A stretch of 64,000 nt of DNA from Oopsacas minuta (lineage: Eukaryota; Porifera; Hexactinellida; Lyssacinosida; Leucopsacidae): positions 62,001-126,000 of the forward strand of contig JAKMXF010000314.1 of the NCBI GenBank assembly GCA_024704765.1, given 5' to 3'. Within the stretch, counting starts at the first letter, position 1, and each line of letters opens with the position of its first letter. Below are positions 23,337 through 35,656 of the stretch, in pieces. The notes beneath the pieces were generated by a model that did no database searches, was not told the DNA's origin, and saw only the letters and a program-made list of their open reading frames with translations. The translations under genes and the position numbers were made by a program.

Positions 23337-24230
23337 CTTTATTGTAGAAAAGGTGCATTTTTGCCTGAATAAATGTTTTGCAGATTTCAGAACATCAAAT
23401 TTTACACCAATAAATACTGAAAATTTTCAAGAATCCGTTAAAAATGGATCTAGTAAGCATTTATTTAGCAAAATATGTCATTCTTCGATACCACATAGAA
23501 CGTTAAATAGCGCATTTATCAACTCAAAGTGAATAAATGAAATGGTCTATAGATTCTTTTATACAAAATGTCAAAAAATTGTCATTCAAAAGTTGGCTCG
23601 TTGTTGAGTTAAGGTAGAGACCACGGATGGCAATATTTTATGAATATTCATTATAACTAAAAATTTGTAAAGTTATGGTAAAATCATACTAACCAATTTA
23701 TACTCTATACCCGCCTTCATATACACTTGTAATACATTTCGTTATTAAATAATTGAAGAGTATTGGGGAATAATTAATGACCATATATGGGCGTCGTCAC
23801 ATTGGTGAGAGATATCATATCAAAATGTATCGCAATGGCATGGGAAGTCGGGTAAATAGTATACATTGACTATTCTGATTTAACGATAATTTTAATGATT
23901 CTCGAATTATAATTGGGTCTTCATAAAAATTGTCATCCATGGTCTCCATCTTAACTCAACAACGAGCCAACTTTTGAATGACAAATTTTTGGCAACTAAT
24001 ATAAAAGGATCTATAAATCATTTCATTTATTCACTTTGAGTTGATAAATGCAATATTTAACGTTCTAGAAGGCATCAAAGAAAGATATATTGTACTAAAT
24101 AAATACTTACTAGAGACATATTTTTGCATTTCTAAAAGTTTTTACCATTTATTTGTGTAAAATTTGATGTCCTACAAAATGTAACACATTTATTCAGCCA
24201 AAAATGCATTTTTCTGCTATAAAGAAACTG
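23337..24230. repeat. long-inverted-repeat element, ~300-bp arms
   Basis: About 23337-23640 and 23935-24230 are inverted copies, sharing GCATTTTTG..CTGAATAAATG, GCATTTATCAACTCAAAGTG and AAAAGTTGGCTCGTTGTTG. The open frame at 23161-23532 lies largely in the left arm and is likely fortuitous. It begins with GGTTCGAGTCTTGGAC, which recurs elsewhere in the window. The right arm abuts the target duplication of the Mutator-like element that follows. Confidence 0.6.
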
Positions 24231-24231
24231 T

Positions 24232-26382
24232 CTATAAATGGGGCGCCTGCATGAGTTCGAATTTGGACAGTTGCTTTAGTTCGACAGTAATTTCAGACAG
24301 TTACTGTTAGTTCGACAGTAATTTTATGCTTTTCATTGGCATTACTCGTAGCTGCGAATTATATACTATTATTATTACATTGAAATTTGTAGGTATTCTT
24401 AAGGTTATATCGGATATCATTTCGCAATACCTTGAGGTCTTAACCCAGTTACAATGTTTTATCGATTAGTATAAATAATACATAATAATATGATTATCAA
24501 ACAACTCCATGGAATACAAATTCACAGATTATCGACGCCAGAACGGAAGGATTTTTAAACTCCAGATGGTCATAAATATTACAAGCATATAGTAAGTGAA
24601 AATAATGTTTATCTAAGATATGTTCTTTTCAGAAATGGATGTAAAGCTACTGCGGAGTTAAATCTAGTCTCAAATCTAATCACTCCTGCTTTAACCTTAA
24701 TCATGGCATCATAGAATATCAGTCTGATGCCTATGAATTAAAATCAAAATGTAAGAATCGTGCACGGAACTCGCAGGATAACCTTAGAAAAATTTCGATG
24801 ACATAACTCGTGAAGGTGCTGTAGCGTTTCATGTGTCGTTTACTGAATGCGAATCCTCAATGTATCGTTCGTGGAGACAATTGCAACCAAAGATTCCAAC
24901 ATCTCCTGCAGAATTTTCTGATATGTTGCCAAATCCAACATATGAAGCGTTTTATAGATGTACTGTCTCTATCAATGACCACACGGCTATTATAGTTTTT
25001 CAGATAATATCCGAACATTATTACCTCGAATACTCAACATCCAGTTTGATGGAACATTTTATACCATTCCAGTCCTTTTTTTCCAGCTTTGGACTATATT
25101 TCTGACTATTGATCGACATGCTTTACCGGGCATACACTGTCTAATCACTGGTAAGAATGAGAAACTATACGAAGCAATACTAATTCACATACATCAGATT
25201 CTACCCGAACTTCAACCTACTACATCCATGTCCTATTGGGAAGCTGTTCCTCATAAGGGTCTGAAAGAAATCTTTCCTAAAATAAAACTGTTTGGATGCT
25301 AGTTTCATTTTAAGCAGCGAGTATGGTATAAACTCAGAAACTGGAACTTACAGAGAGTTTTAAAGATAATATAGAAGTTGCAAAATATATACATCAATTA
25401 ATAAGCATTCCGTTTCTTCCAGCTAATCTCATCCATCCAACCTACATACTACTTCAATTTCCTGCGACTATAATCATACCTACAGAAGCAATGAAATTGG
25501 AGAAACTAAACAAATACTTCAAAAAGAGATGGATAACCCATGTCAACCCAGAAGAATTATCAATTTTGGACTCAAAATTTACGACAAATAATGGAGCTAA
25601 ATCTTACCACGCAAGGCTTAAGGATAGAGCTAGGGCTAATCACCCCAGAATATGGAGTTTTATGACTCATATTAATGAAATAATAATTGATACAGATAAC
25701 GAATTTGGGAGGCTGTCCCTGGGTAAGAATATAACAAGACCGAGAAAAAAGACAAACTTTCTAACTGATGATCGCCGTAGTCGTTGTAAACAAAAATTTC
25801 AATCCGGAGGCCATATCCCGTGGGAATATATAAATGCAGTAAGTCAGACCATTGGAAATATTCGCGATCCAGAAGAGGAAGTGGATTTCTCAGACTGTTC
25901 AGAAGATTCAGAAACAGATCATATTGATGATGATGATAACAACCACTAGAAATGTGTCGTTTGTCTAAATTCACGAACAACCACTTAGATCTACCTACCT
26001 TGCAGACATGCCCAGTGCTGTATGGACTGTTGCAAACAATCGAAGAACTTGGACAATCGTGTCCCATCTGTCGGTCTCCAATAGAAAGGAGCTTTGAAAT
26101 ATTTACCAATTAGCTTCATTATTGACACATTCATAAAATAGTCAACTATTTGTTTAGGACTCATTAAATTATTTCCTAATAAAAATAGATTCTGCCTTTT
26201 GGTGTAAACAACGAAGGTCGGCCAAAGTCTTTCTCCAGCTAACACCAACTAACTGAAATTACTGTCGAACTAACGCCAACTAACTGAAATTTACTGTAGA
26301 ACTAACGCCAACTAACTAAAATTACTGTCGAACTTACACCAACTGTACAAATTCGAACTAATGCAGCGCTCCCCTATGAATG
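24232..26382 (+). mobile_element. Mutator-like element (MULE) with 9-bp target duplication
   Basis: The element spans 24241-26373. Flanking 9-mers CTATAAATG (24232-24240) and CTATGAATG (26374-26382) differ at one base, matching the 9-bp duplications of Mutator-like elements. The ends are inverted: GGGCGCCTGCATGAGTTCG on the left against GGGAGCGCTGCATTAGTTCG on the right, followed inward by tandem copies of AGTTCGACAGTAATTT. The right end has about three such copies and the left two. They are probable transposase-binding sites. Confidence 0.9.
24540..26115 (+). pseudogene. MULE transposase: FLYWCH finger, MULE domain, RING finger
   Basis: Order of parts: a FLYWCH-type finger with HKYYKHIVSENNVYLRY and LFRNGCKATAEL (24570-24670); the linker SFTECESSMYRSWRQLQPK (24833 onward); the DDE core with NIQFDGTFYTIP-like sequence (about 25035) and KLFGC.FHFKQRVWYKLR (about 25290); the C-terminal helical part LNKYFKKRWITHVNPEELS to TNNGAKSYHARLKDRARA (25500-25640). 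After an acidic tail, a TAG (25947-25949) interrupts the frame. It continues in phase as CVVCLN, YLPCRHAQCC and, after a shift, SCPICRSPIERSFEIF, a C3HC4-type RING finger. Some five frameshifts or stops occur in all. Confidence 0.85.
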
Positions 26383-26489
26383 CTTTCAGCTAATACTGTA
26401 TCCCTAGTGCCAAAATCTCGAGATACTGTCAGGCCTTATGTTTAGTAGGCTATGCTTTGGGATTGTCAAAATATCACACGATTAACCAC

Positions 26490-28310
26490 TAGTTAGCTAA
26501 AATACATGATAGAAGTTTGATCTTTGAATCACAGGTACCCCTCAATGTGACAAATGTCTTGAGGTGATGGCTTTGACCAAATGCAAACTCATAATGAAAT
26601 GATTACGTTATATGAAGGTACAAAAATACAATCTCACAAATTTTGGTAGGTTTTGAGAGGTTTATGATACTCGAGGCAAGAAGTGCACAGATTACTAACC
26701 AAAATTCACGTAGCTTCTCAAGTATTTCCAGAGTATGCCATTTAATGGAATTAGAATGGATAATACAAAATCAAAATGTCCTCAAAAAATTAACCTTGAG
26801 CCATGTAGTGTCGAGTATTATCCTGTCGCATCGCGACCAAAAGCATCAAGAAATGTAGCTGTTTAATACATAAGCTAACCGGGGGCCCTAGGTTGTCGCG
26901 CAGCAATTAAGCAAGCGAAGCGGGCTATTATAAGACAAGTGTGTGAGCACCCCTGCCAGTTTCCAAAAGGTTTTTCTAGAATTATTACTGAATATTTGAT
27001 AAATTTAGTCTTTTCATGTCTATGTATAAATTGAGAAGTGTTTCTCCAATATACAATTATTGAACTTGTATATAATTTGAATGTGAAGTAAATGAAGCAA
27101 ACAATATTGCATAATTTTGGATATATGCAATTTTTAGTTGAAAAAGTTTTAAGAAAATATTCAACAAGTATACAAGTTAACATTTCGCATAAACTCCGCC
27201 TAAGCCAGATGAAAAATGGCCGTTTACCTTCTAAACTAGTCTTTACTGATTCATTGTATATTCTTAACCTAAATAAGTTCAATTCGGAACAATTAAGGCA
27301 CAAATTTACTTCTTTGGAAGTAATACAACTTGTCTCCCATTTTACTGTGAAGATTATGCTTTAGTATATGGAGTATTGTTTAGTTACGTAATCGCTCTGC
27401 AGCCGACCCCGTTTTGATTAAGAGCTGAAATTATTCAAAATGTTGACCATGTATTTGCACCACGATTTTGATCTGGCTCAATTTGACACTTTTGTGCTAC
27501 TTTAAATTTCCCAATGAAATATTTTCTTATCAGCAATTTAATCTGTGTGTATGCCGAGGATTGATCTGAATAAACTGGAAGACACCCTGGTCTAAATTTG
27601 ACAGACAGGGTATATTGGTCCTTAGCTGCGACAATTTCGAGTCTTGGACGAGAATTCTCACCTATGACGAAATTTATACGTAATTGTCACCTTTTTGAAA
27701 TTTAGAAATATTTCACAATAATAGCAACTGTTCACCAATGGGATACAGACTTTTAATGAAGGACTTTCGTGACTAGACATTTGTGAAAGGGACTATCCGT
27801 GACATTAACAAAATAGCTTTACGCTGTACACATGAAACAGGTAGCCAAATCTTATTCTAAAACTGTTATTGTCATCAAATCCATTTATAATTATAACTAG
27901 CGCGCAGCGACAACTTAGAGCTCTGGTTAGATTAAGTACTTAGCAAAACCTTTTCTTAATTCTTTTGGTCGCTACGCGACGAGATAAATTCAATACTTCG
28001 TGCCTCGTGTAAGTAATACAGGAGAAAATCTAAGATATTATATCCATGTTCGATCCAAATTACATTCAATGGCCTTCTGTGGTGGCACTGGAGATGTTAT
28101 GTCGCTTATGGTAGTAATATCGGCACGTTGTGCCTCGAGTATTGAGAAATTCTGAAAATTTTTACAATTGAATTATTTTGATTGTTTAGTGCAGACATGA
28201 TGACTTAATAATCCCATAATGATTTAGCTTTTGGTCAGAATAATGTCGTCAGGATATTTGTTTCGTGGAGGGGTACCTGTGATTCATTTTCAAATTTCTA
28301 TCATGCATAT
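26490..28310. repeat. long-inverted-repeat element containing a 90-codon frame
   Basis: About 26490-26940 and 27890-28310 form inverted arms, with ends sharing CATGATAGAA..TTTGAA and GAATCACAGGTACCCCTC, then ACTCGAGGCA and the GTCGC/GCGACCAAAAG block. Part of the arm recurs at 9030-9185. The interior holds a plus-strand frame at 27092-27364 (90 residues) that I do not recognise and that may be chance. Class unknown; no obvious target duplication. Confidence 0.5.
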
Positions 28311-28552
28311 TGGCTGAGCAATGGTAACTAATGTGATTTTTCGTAAATTTCGTCATAGTTGTAATTTTACTTCCAAGACTCGAACTTGTCCGGGCAGGCC
28401 CAAATTACCCCTGTAGTCAAAAGATCACCCCTGAGTTCTCTATTCTCTTCAATTAATTCTTGACATACAAACATACATATAAATATATGTACATATGTAA
28501 ATATTGATTAATTGCTTGTGAATATTATAGATAAGCATATGACTAAACTAAT

Positions 28553-28950
28553 TTGAGATTGTTCATTCGTTGTTCACGTACATACTTATATTCTTGCATG
28601 AGTTACAGCTCATTTTCTTCCACTGATGATAGTACATCAGATAACGAGTATATTCTCCCCAATCCAGAATGTTCAATTCACGCAAAATATATATCTGAGG
28701 ATACCCACGATTTGTCGTCTGGTCCATTGCCATTATTTTCAGGTTCACGCAAAGAAATTGTCAATTTTTCAGATAGGTTTTCGGCTGAACACTAAATTAT
28801 ATCCACTCATATTTCATTTCCATCTGAATCTCAAGGCGATGAAGTCGGTCAATCCTTCATCGACTGAATCATCTTTGGTGAACTTTGCTCTTAGAAGGCG
28901 GTTTTACTGACACCAGACACGGAGTTAAAGGAGAAGTTACTCATGACACT
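28553..28950 (+). other. unrecognised open frame upstream of a MULE relic
   Basis: A plus-strand frame (28553-28795) encodes a Ser/Asp-rich stretch (SSFSSTDDSTSDNEY). It shows no domain. Its position just 5' of the second Mutator-like transposase suggests it could be the start of that gene, but the link is unproven. Confidence 0.25.
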
Positions 28951-28952
28951 AT

Positions 28953-30070
28953 GTTCTAAGAAGATATTGCATAGCAAGATTTCACAAGAAGGGAAACAAT
29001 GTATTGTAGGAAAGACACACATTCTCATGAGAATAATTCTCATATTTTCTGCACCAATCAGGCAAAAACTTGAATTAAACAGTAGAATTGGGAAAGTCAG
29101 GAGCCAACGCATTAAATCATGACAACTTGTATTGGTTATTTGAGCGAATAATCTGCTGTCCATCTGACTAAACTCAATACCTTGAAGAAAACTATAGTTA
29201 GGAGTAGAAATATGGCTATATCACTACAGCATCTCGACATTCTAGATAAATATACTAGAACAGATAAATATGAGCGTTTTCTGCTATGCGATTCTTGTGT
29301 AGAGAGTGGAAGTAGGAGGATTGTCCTCATTGGAACTGAGACCAACGTGAAACTACTTTCTAAAGAAGCTATATGGTTAGTGGGCCTTTAAAACAGTTGT
29401 TAGAACACTACCTTGTTTCATCAACTACATGTCATAAATGAGTTGGAAGGAAGTCCAAATGTAATTCTCGCTGGTCATTCTCTGCCAAGTTTGTACGTTT
29501 TGTTACCGAAAAAGAACGAGAAAACTTTTGAAATAATGTGGAAAAGCTACATAATTTATGTCAGACTGCTTGCCTAACACATCTACTCGTAGATTTCGAG
29601 ATTGCCTCTATCAACGCATTCGTAGAATATTCACCTGCCATAAAGGTCTGACGCTGTGTTTTTAATTAATGTCAGAATATTTGGCGCAAGGTTCAACAAG
29701 TGGGATTCGCAGCAAGATTCATGCAAGATATCGAATTTGCAATGAATTCCGAAAGCTACCAGCGCTATCGTTCGCAACTCCTACTGACATCCCTGAACTT
29801 TTTAATAATCTTTTCTTGCAACTACCAGTTGAAACGTACGATTTGGGATTATATTTTGAAGCTACCTATATTGGCAGACAAATCGCAAACTCTGCATAAT
29901 GTATTCACCATTATTTAGATTGGATATGTAGAACAACCACTACACTGTTCAGCACAGACTACCAAGGACCAATAACACTGAAGCATGGGCTTATAAACAT
30001 AGGTGTGAGGGAGATTAAAGCCCTAATATTCAGGGAGGCTATTGAAATGCTAGGCACTCAGGTACACCCT
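28953..30070 (+). pseudogene. second Mutator-like transposase relic, different family
   Basis: Visible parts are a His-rich THSHENNSH stretch where a FLYWCH finger would end (about 29010), then LDILDKYTRTDKYERFLL and RRIVLIGTETNVKLLS (29182-29370). LVDFEIASINAFVEYSPA (about 29590) carries the second catalytic Asp region. FRKLPALSFATPTDIPELF and LYFEATYIGR follow (29669-29899), and finally NTEAWAYKHRC (about 29970). The order fits the common arthropod MULE type whose C-terminus contains E-x-TYIGR. The expected catalytic strand after the SKEAIWLV block is lost by a stop at 29389-29391. Several frameshifts are present. I found no terminal repeats. Confidence 0.6.
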
Positions 30071-31888
30071 CCCTGACAAATGGAAGTTACGCCGTCCATG
30101 GTAAAGTATAATTAATCAAACTCACACATCTACAACAAAATTCATGGGAACTAAGGAAATAATCAAAATTCCAAGGAAATATGATATAGACATTCCACAG
30201 CAAAAGTACTTCAGATGGTGCCCAAATTTCTAGGTGGTATATCTCCAAGGGGGCAGAGCCCCCTTGTCACGAAAATTGGCCCATTGAATAGACATTTGTA
30301 GTAAAGACAATTTTATAATTCATGATGCCATTATCTAGATAATTTGCTTGGAGTGGCTTCTACAATTATGATGGAAAATCTATAAATTTATCCCGAAGGA
30401 TGTCAACTAAATTACCAAATTGGTTTACCAAGTATAATATTGAATACATACGCAATTGCACTCCTATGGGCTGTACAAAAGTAGAAATTTAGTAATTTTC
30501 AAAAATTGAGACTAGTTAGTGTATATACTTTCTTAACATATTCGTATCTAGTTATTGATTGTACTCTCTTACATGTTGTAGGTGTGGGACGGACTTTAAT
30601 TGATTACATCTGAAGTTTGAATCTAGTAATGAAAAGGAATACGAAAATTCACCACTTTGTACTAAATAATTCCAGCACAGAAACGAGATTTTTGAGGGGT
30701 TAAAATCACACATTCTCACGGAAGTATTCTATTAATAGAAATTCAGAGACGAAGCTTATGTTCTTTCGAAGAAATTCAATTGAAATAAGCCCTTTCTTAC
30801 CTAAAACCTCGCCAAATGGGACTCGTTTTGTAATTTTCCTAGAAATTAGCAAAAGTATATTTATTGCATTAGAAATATAATAGAAAAATATTGTTGGTAT
30901 TCGTTAACGAAACTGGGCTAACTCATTGTTCATTTTCAAAAACTTGCAAAACCCCGGATTCATCTGGTATATTTTCCGAGTTTTTGACATATAATACTGC
31001 CGGGTTTCATTCATCAATTATGGCACCTAACTAAGATTTTCATGTTTATCTAGCATTTATAGCTGTGGGATTGGTTTATCTAATAACCCGGATAAATCAA
31101 TTCCACCGGTACTAGCCCCTCATAACCCAGTGCCCCTTTGTAATCTCTTTGTATCCTCATCCTATGGTGAAATATCCTGGTGACCTCCCTAAAAGGGACC
31201 TAAATTTCACCAGGTGCCCTGAAAATTTGGATAAATTTCAGATTTATAGACGTAGAATGATCTTCGCACACATTACATAATTTCCCCATTTTCATGTGTA
31301 AATGGCTCGATACTTGATGTTTCATTATGAAACGTTATGCCGATACATAAATTCAATATATCAATGAGATTAGTACCAATATACTTTCGTACGTATATTC
31401 AAATATATTAATAAGCACTATCTTGATCGACCAGGAATATAGTCTCACCGGGCTGCTCAACTTGGATTAAAACCGGGATCGAAATGAATGATGTTGCTAC
31501 CCTTGCAGGGGCGTCGCAAATAATCAGGCCAGTCAGACCATGGCCTGATCACTTTTGGCCTTGGTTTACTCAATTGTATGGTCCGGGAGTGATAAATTTA
31601 CAAAGATCAAGCCATTGGCCTGTCCGCCACTTCAAACCTTCAGCAGCTCTTGCCTTAGAATAACATGTGTTTCTAATCGGGGGTTTACTATAGCAAGGAG
31701 AAATATACTTTGTCCACGGAGTGAAGAATGGGAAGCTATAGGTACAATAAAAATTGTAGATTGGTAGTGTTAGTTATAGCATTTACTTCAACATAAACCT
31801 AAAATTGTATAAAAATAGAACCTTCCATTTCAGAAAGAATCTTTTCGAGTACTTGCAGTGCTAAATAAAAGTTCATTTTTAGAATTTA
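30071..31888. other. non-coding stretch
   Basis: No gene recognised. It contains a copy of a dispersed repeat (listed separately) and a plus-strand frame at 31555-31767 with no motif. Confidence 0.5.
30590..30935 (+). repeat. dispersed repeat, copy 1 of 3
   Basis: Aligns with 51990-52390 and 52430-52700. Shared landmarks are AATGAAAAGGAA, a GAGATTTT/GATTTTAGCA block, AAAATCACACATT and CAGAGACGAAGC. The copies are strongly diverged. Class unknown. Confidence 0.45.
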
Positions 31889-31895
31889 GTTTGTT

Positions 31896-32059
31896 CGTGA
31901 CCTACGTTATAATAAGGCCTGTTCACTAGTGCGATTTTTTGGACCATGGATGTCGTTTAAGTCCATTAAATTTTATTTCAAATAATCATGTATTTGATGT
32001 TATTCACCCAAATCGTGAACTTAAAAATTGTTCTTAGGCGATTTTAAAGACCATGGATG
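31896..32059 (+). repeat. left TIR of P-type element
   Basis: Inverted match to 35357-35520. The motif ACCATGGATGTCGTT occurs twice inside it, near its middle and at its inner end, a possible repeated binding site for the THAP domain. Confidence 0.9.
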
Positions 32060-32332
32060 TCGTTGAAGGCTTGTAAAAAAGTATTTCTTAGAAACCCATA
32101 ATATTTATATTAATTTATGAATCAACCTTTTTGTTACATTCAATTTATTGAAACAATACATTTACGTACTCACTACCCATTGTACCTTGCCCTCTTGTAC
32201 TTTTATCCTAAGTTGTTTAGACAACTTAGCTTTTATCTCTGTAATGCCGCTCTCCACCCTGTTCTATCAGTTATGTGCATTTCTTTAATCTACCTCTCGA
32301 TTTCTCCTTTTTATAGTTTCAATTAGCTTGTC

Positions 32333-35183
32333 ATGCCCAACACGTGTTCTGCCCCCGGATGTCGAAGTAATTACGCAGGAGAACCTTATACTCCAGTCTT
32401 TAAGTTGTCAAATGGTCCACCTGATCTTGTCAATCGTTGGCATCGAGCGCTCTGTGGAGAAGGTATCAGAGACTTAAAGAATGTGTTTGTGTGCTCAAAA
32501 CATTTCCTCGACGAAGAAATTCAGACCAGTTTTTCTATCCATCAACCAGATGGAACATACTTAGAAGTACCAGCTAAGCCTAAATTGCAGAAGGATGCAG
32601 TGCCAAGATTTCTACCTGGATGTCCACTTCATCTCTCTTCGTCATCTGACACCATACCTCCGAGATTTGATTGATCTTTGAGAGAACAGCATTTGATTGA
32701 TACTGCAATAAATGAGAGTCTATTACAGTATAACCAAGACAAAGAACTTTTTCAGATTACCACACTGGAAGACTTGGTATCCAAAACGAAGCACTCGGGT
32801 TTGCCTAATCATTGGTTAGTTTGGTCTTCTGATGATAATTCCTTTAATTTACTCAAACCTTCTATAACGAATAAGTTTGATTGCAATTAGATGCTCGTTA
32901 ACTATTACCGAAACATTACATACTATGGGTTTCTACGAAGGTATGCACATTCCTCTTTCTCTCACTCAAATAAATGATATTCGTCAACTTAACGATTTGC
33001 TTAAAGAAATTGAAAACCATTCTGCCCCTACTAATTCTCCTGAAACATTCCAACACCATGTCAGAGAAGCAACCGGAAGCATTCGTAAAGCTATAGACTC
33101 CCTTTCAACTGGAGAAGAATCTGGAAACCAACAGCCTCTATTATCAAGTCTTCAGTTTATTCTATGCCAATTGGATAACGCTTTGATCGCGAAAACTATG
33201 AGGCGATACAACATCGAAATTCTTGTCTTGTCCCTCAAATGCCAGCTTATCTCGCTAGTTTGTTATAGATATCTTCAATCCCTGGACTGTCTATCATTGC
33301 CACACCTTTCTACTCTAAAGCGCTTATATTCCAATTTTGGTTTGGATTCTGAGTTTACCAACTATCTCAAACAATCAGTCACTCAGTTTAACAAATGGGA
33401 ACGAAATGTAGTGATTCAGATGGATGAAATTCATGTAAAATCCACATTTACATACAAAGCAGGTAAGATAATTGGATCTTCTTTGAATCCTACTGATCCT
33501 GCAAAAACCGTTTTTGCCTTCATGATATCAAGTTTGTCCAAACGATGGTCCAGTATTGTCCGTTTACTGCCCTGTTCCAGCTCATCTGCTGAGGTACTCT
33601 TTCCTATCATCAAAGATGTTATTCGTGATGTTGAAGCATGTGGACTTTCTGTACACGTTTTATGTACTGATAATTACCCGATGAACGTTAACATTTTCAA
33701 GTTATTTTCTCCCAGCCGACTTCTCGAGCATATTGTTCCTCACCCTATGGACTCAAACCGGCCATTGTTTTTGCTTTTTGACTTCGTTCATATAATCAAA
33801 TCGATACGTAATAACTGGCTAAACCAAATAGATTATAATAAAACATTCACTTATCCAGATTTTGAGAACATACAAGTTGCGAGCACTGCAGTTTTCGAAG
33901 AAATTCGCAAATTATATAAAAGTGACCAACACTCTGTTGCTAAATTAGCTCCAAGATTAACCTCTAAAGCTTGTTGGCCTTCCACTTTAGAACGACAAAA
34001 TGTTTCTTTAGCTTTAAGGATATTTGATGAATCTACAGCCGCTGCATTAAACGTTAGCTACCAATCGCGATACCACACTTCTACAAATTCACAGACTGCA
34101 GACTTTATTACCATTATTTGTAATGTTTGGAAGATATTCAACATCAATACTCCGAACAAGGGTATCCTTCACAAAGATGAATTTTCAGTTCCACTTACCT
34201 ACAATGATACCAGATTTATGTTCCTTCAACGTGTAGTTGATTGGGCTGAATGTTGGCGAGTCATGCCTGACAAAAGAGGTAAATTAAGTCCTCAAACCTT
34301 TACAAGTTTCCGTCACTCTTGTATTGCACTCCCGTGCATTGTAAACCATCTGGCTGGAAATTGTGGCTATTCGTACGTCCTTTCTTCGTTCTTGCAAAAT
34401 GATCCACTTGAGCATCATTTAGGCTTGTATAGGATGATGTCAGGAGCACAATACCACATTGGCTATTGCCAGGTCCTTGAAACAGAACGGAGAATAAAGT
34501 TGTCCAGCATACTCAAATTATTTTCGAAAAAGCCTGTAGAAGATAGCATATCACTTAAGAACTTCTTAGAATCGTGCTCATCCTCTTGTGACCAAGACTC
34601 CCATGCGTCTTTCAGCTTGGAGATGTATCTCTCGGCGATTCAGGGATATTCAGGGATAGAATTAAACAAGCAAATACTCCAATCACTCTCCTTTATAGCA
34701 GGCTACTCAGTGCATGCCTATTACAAACATTCTACTAAATGTCAATCATGTCTCTTATTCCTCACTGAAAACAAAGAAATGGAAATTGAAGAACCTTCAG
34801 ATTCTGAATATCGATTAATTCAGATAATCGACCGAGGCTCACTAAAATGGCCAAGTAGTGATGTCATAGACGCAATTATTACGCTATGGAAAGTATTCTC
34901 TTCTATCGAGAGTCAACCAAGCATATTCAATAACTTTATAACCGGTCCTTCTAGAAGTATCCTGATACAGTTAACAACAAGTCTTATAGAAGATGAACAA
35001 GCTGAAGTATGGAGAGTGATGTGTGACGAATGTGGTACACTCATGTGGGATGTATTAGCTAAACTATCGACTGCTACTTTAAACTGTCTTATGTCAAATA
35101 AGATTAAGAACATGAATTCCCAGCTACCCTTGGAACCGTGTGTCGAAAATACTCGAAAATTAAAGAAATTGAAGCCTAATTAA
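32333..35183 (+). pseudogene. P-element/THAP9-like transposase, almost intact
   Basis: The N-terminal THAP zinc finger (32333 onward) has the C-x4-C pair in MPNTCSAPGC, the C-x2-H pair in FVCSKHF and the closing AVPRFLP box. The main frame (32877-35183, 768 residues) has an RNase H-like core with Asp in VVIQMDEIHVKS (residue about 183), Asp in VLCTDNYPMNVNIFKLF (about 265) and Glu in NDPLEHHLGLYR (about 512). A GTP-binding-type insertion lies between. Near the C-terminus is a CxxC segment, KCQSCLLFL. Only two lesions occur: TGA at 32672-32674, after which the same frame resumes, and a one-base shift at about 32880-32890. The transposase would excise and reinsert the element in a GTP-dependent way in known P elements. 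Related host gene: THAP9. Confidence 0.9.
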
Positions 35184-35356
35184 CTTATCACATACCACTT
35201 TAATATACGTATCTTTTATTATTTTGTACTATTATCAGGCACTCACTATTTGAAATATGCTTAGTATTAAACCCAATATTATTTTCTCTCATGGACTAAC
35301 ATTTTAGTTAATTTTCTCTAACTATAACATTTATTGTAAAAATAAGGACTTAAATG

Positions 35357-35520
35357 CATCCATGGTCTTCAAAATCGCCTAAGAACAATTTTTAAGTTCA
35401 CGATTTGGGTGAATAACATCAAATACATGATTATTTGAAATAAAATTTAATGGACTTAAACGACATCCATGGTCCAAAAAATCGGACTAGTGAACAGGCC
35501 TTATTATAACGTAGGTCACG
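35357..35520 (-). repeat. right TIR of P-type element
   Basis: Inverted partner of 31896-32059. Confidence 0.9.
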
Positions 35521-35656
35521 GTTTGTTTAATAACAATGTTAATTCATTCAATTAAACAAATATGTAGTCGATTCTCTGGAACATCAATATTTACCAGAAC
35601 CTGGACTCTAAAAACGGTCTGGATTTCCCGATAACGAGAATACCAGGATTTGCGTC

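Larger units (their letters stand above)
31889..35527 (+). mobile_element. P-type DNA transposon with 164-bp TIRs
   Basis: Element 31896-35520, flanked by GTTTGTT on each side (31889-31895 and 35521-35527). The inverted ends (31896-32059 and 35357-35520) start CGTGACCTACGTTATAATAA and differ at about two positions in 164. P-type elements usually duplicate 8 bp; I see a perfect 7-mer. It encodes one THAP-domain transposase on the plus strand. The near-identity of the two ends implies a fairly recent insertion. Confidence 0.92.

Noticed and set aside
23161-23532. 123-residue frame as a host protein
   Set aside because: It lies mostly in one arm of an inverted repeat, and the other arm has no equivalent open frame.
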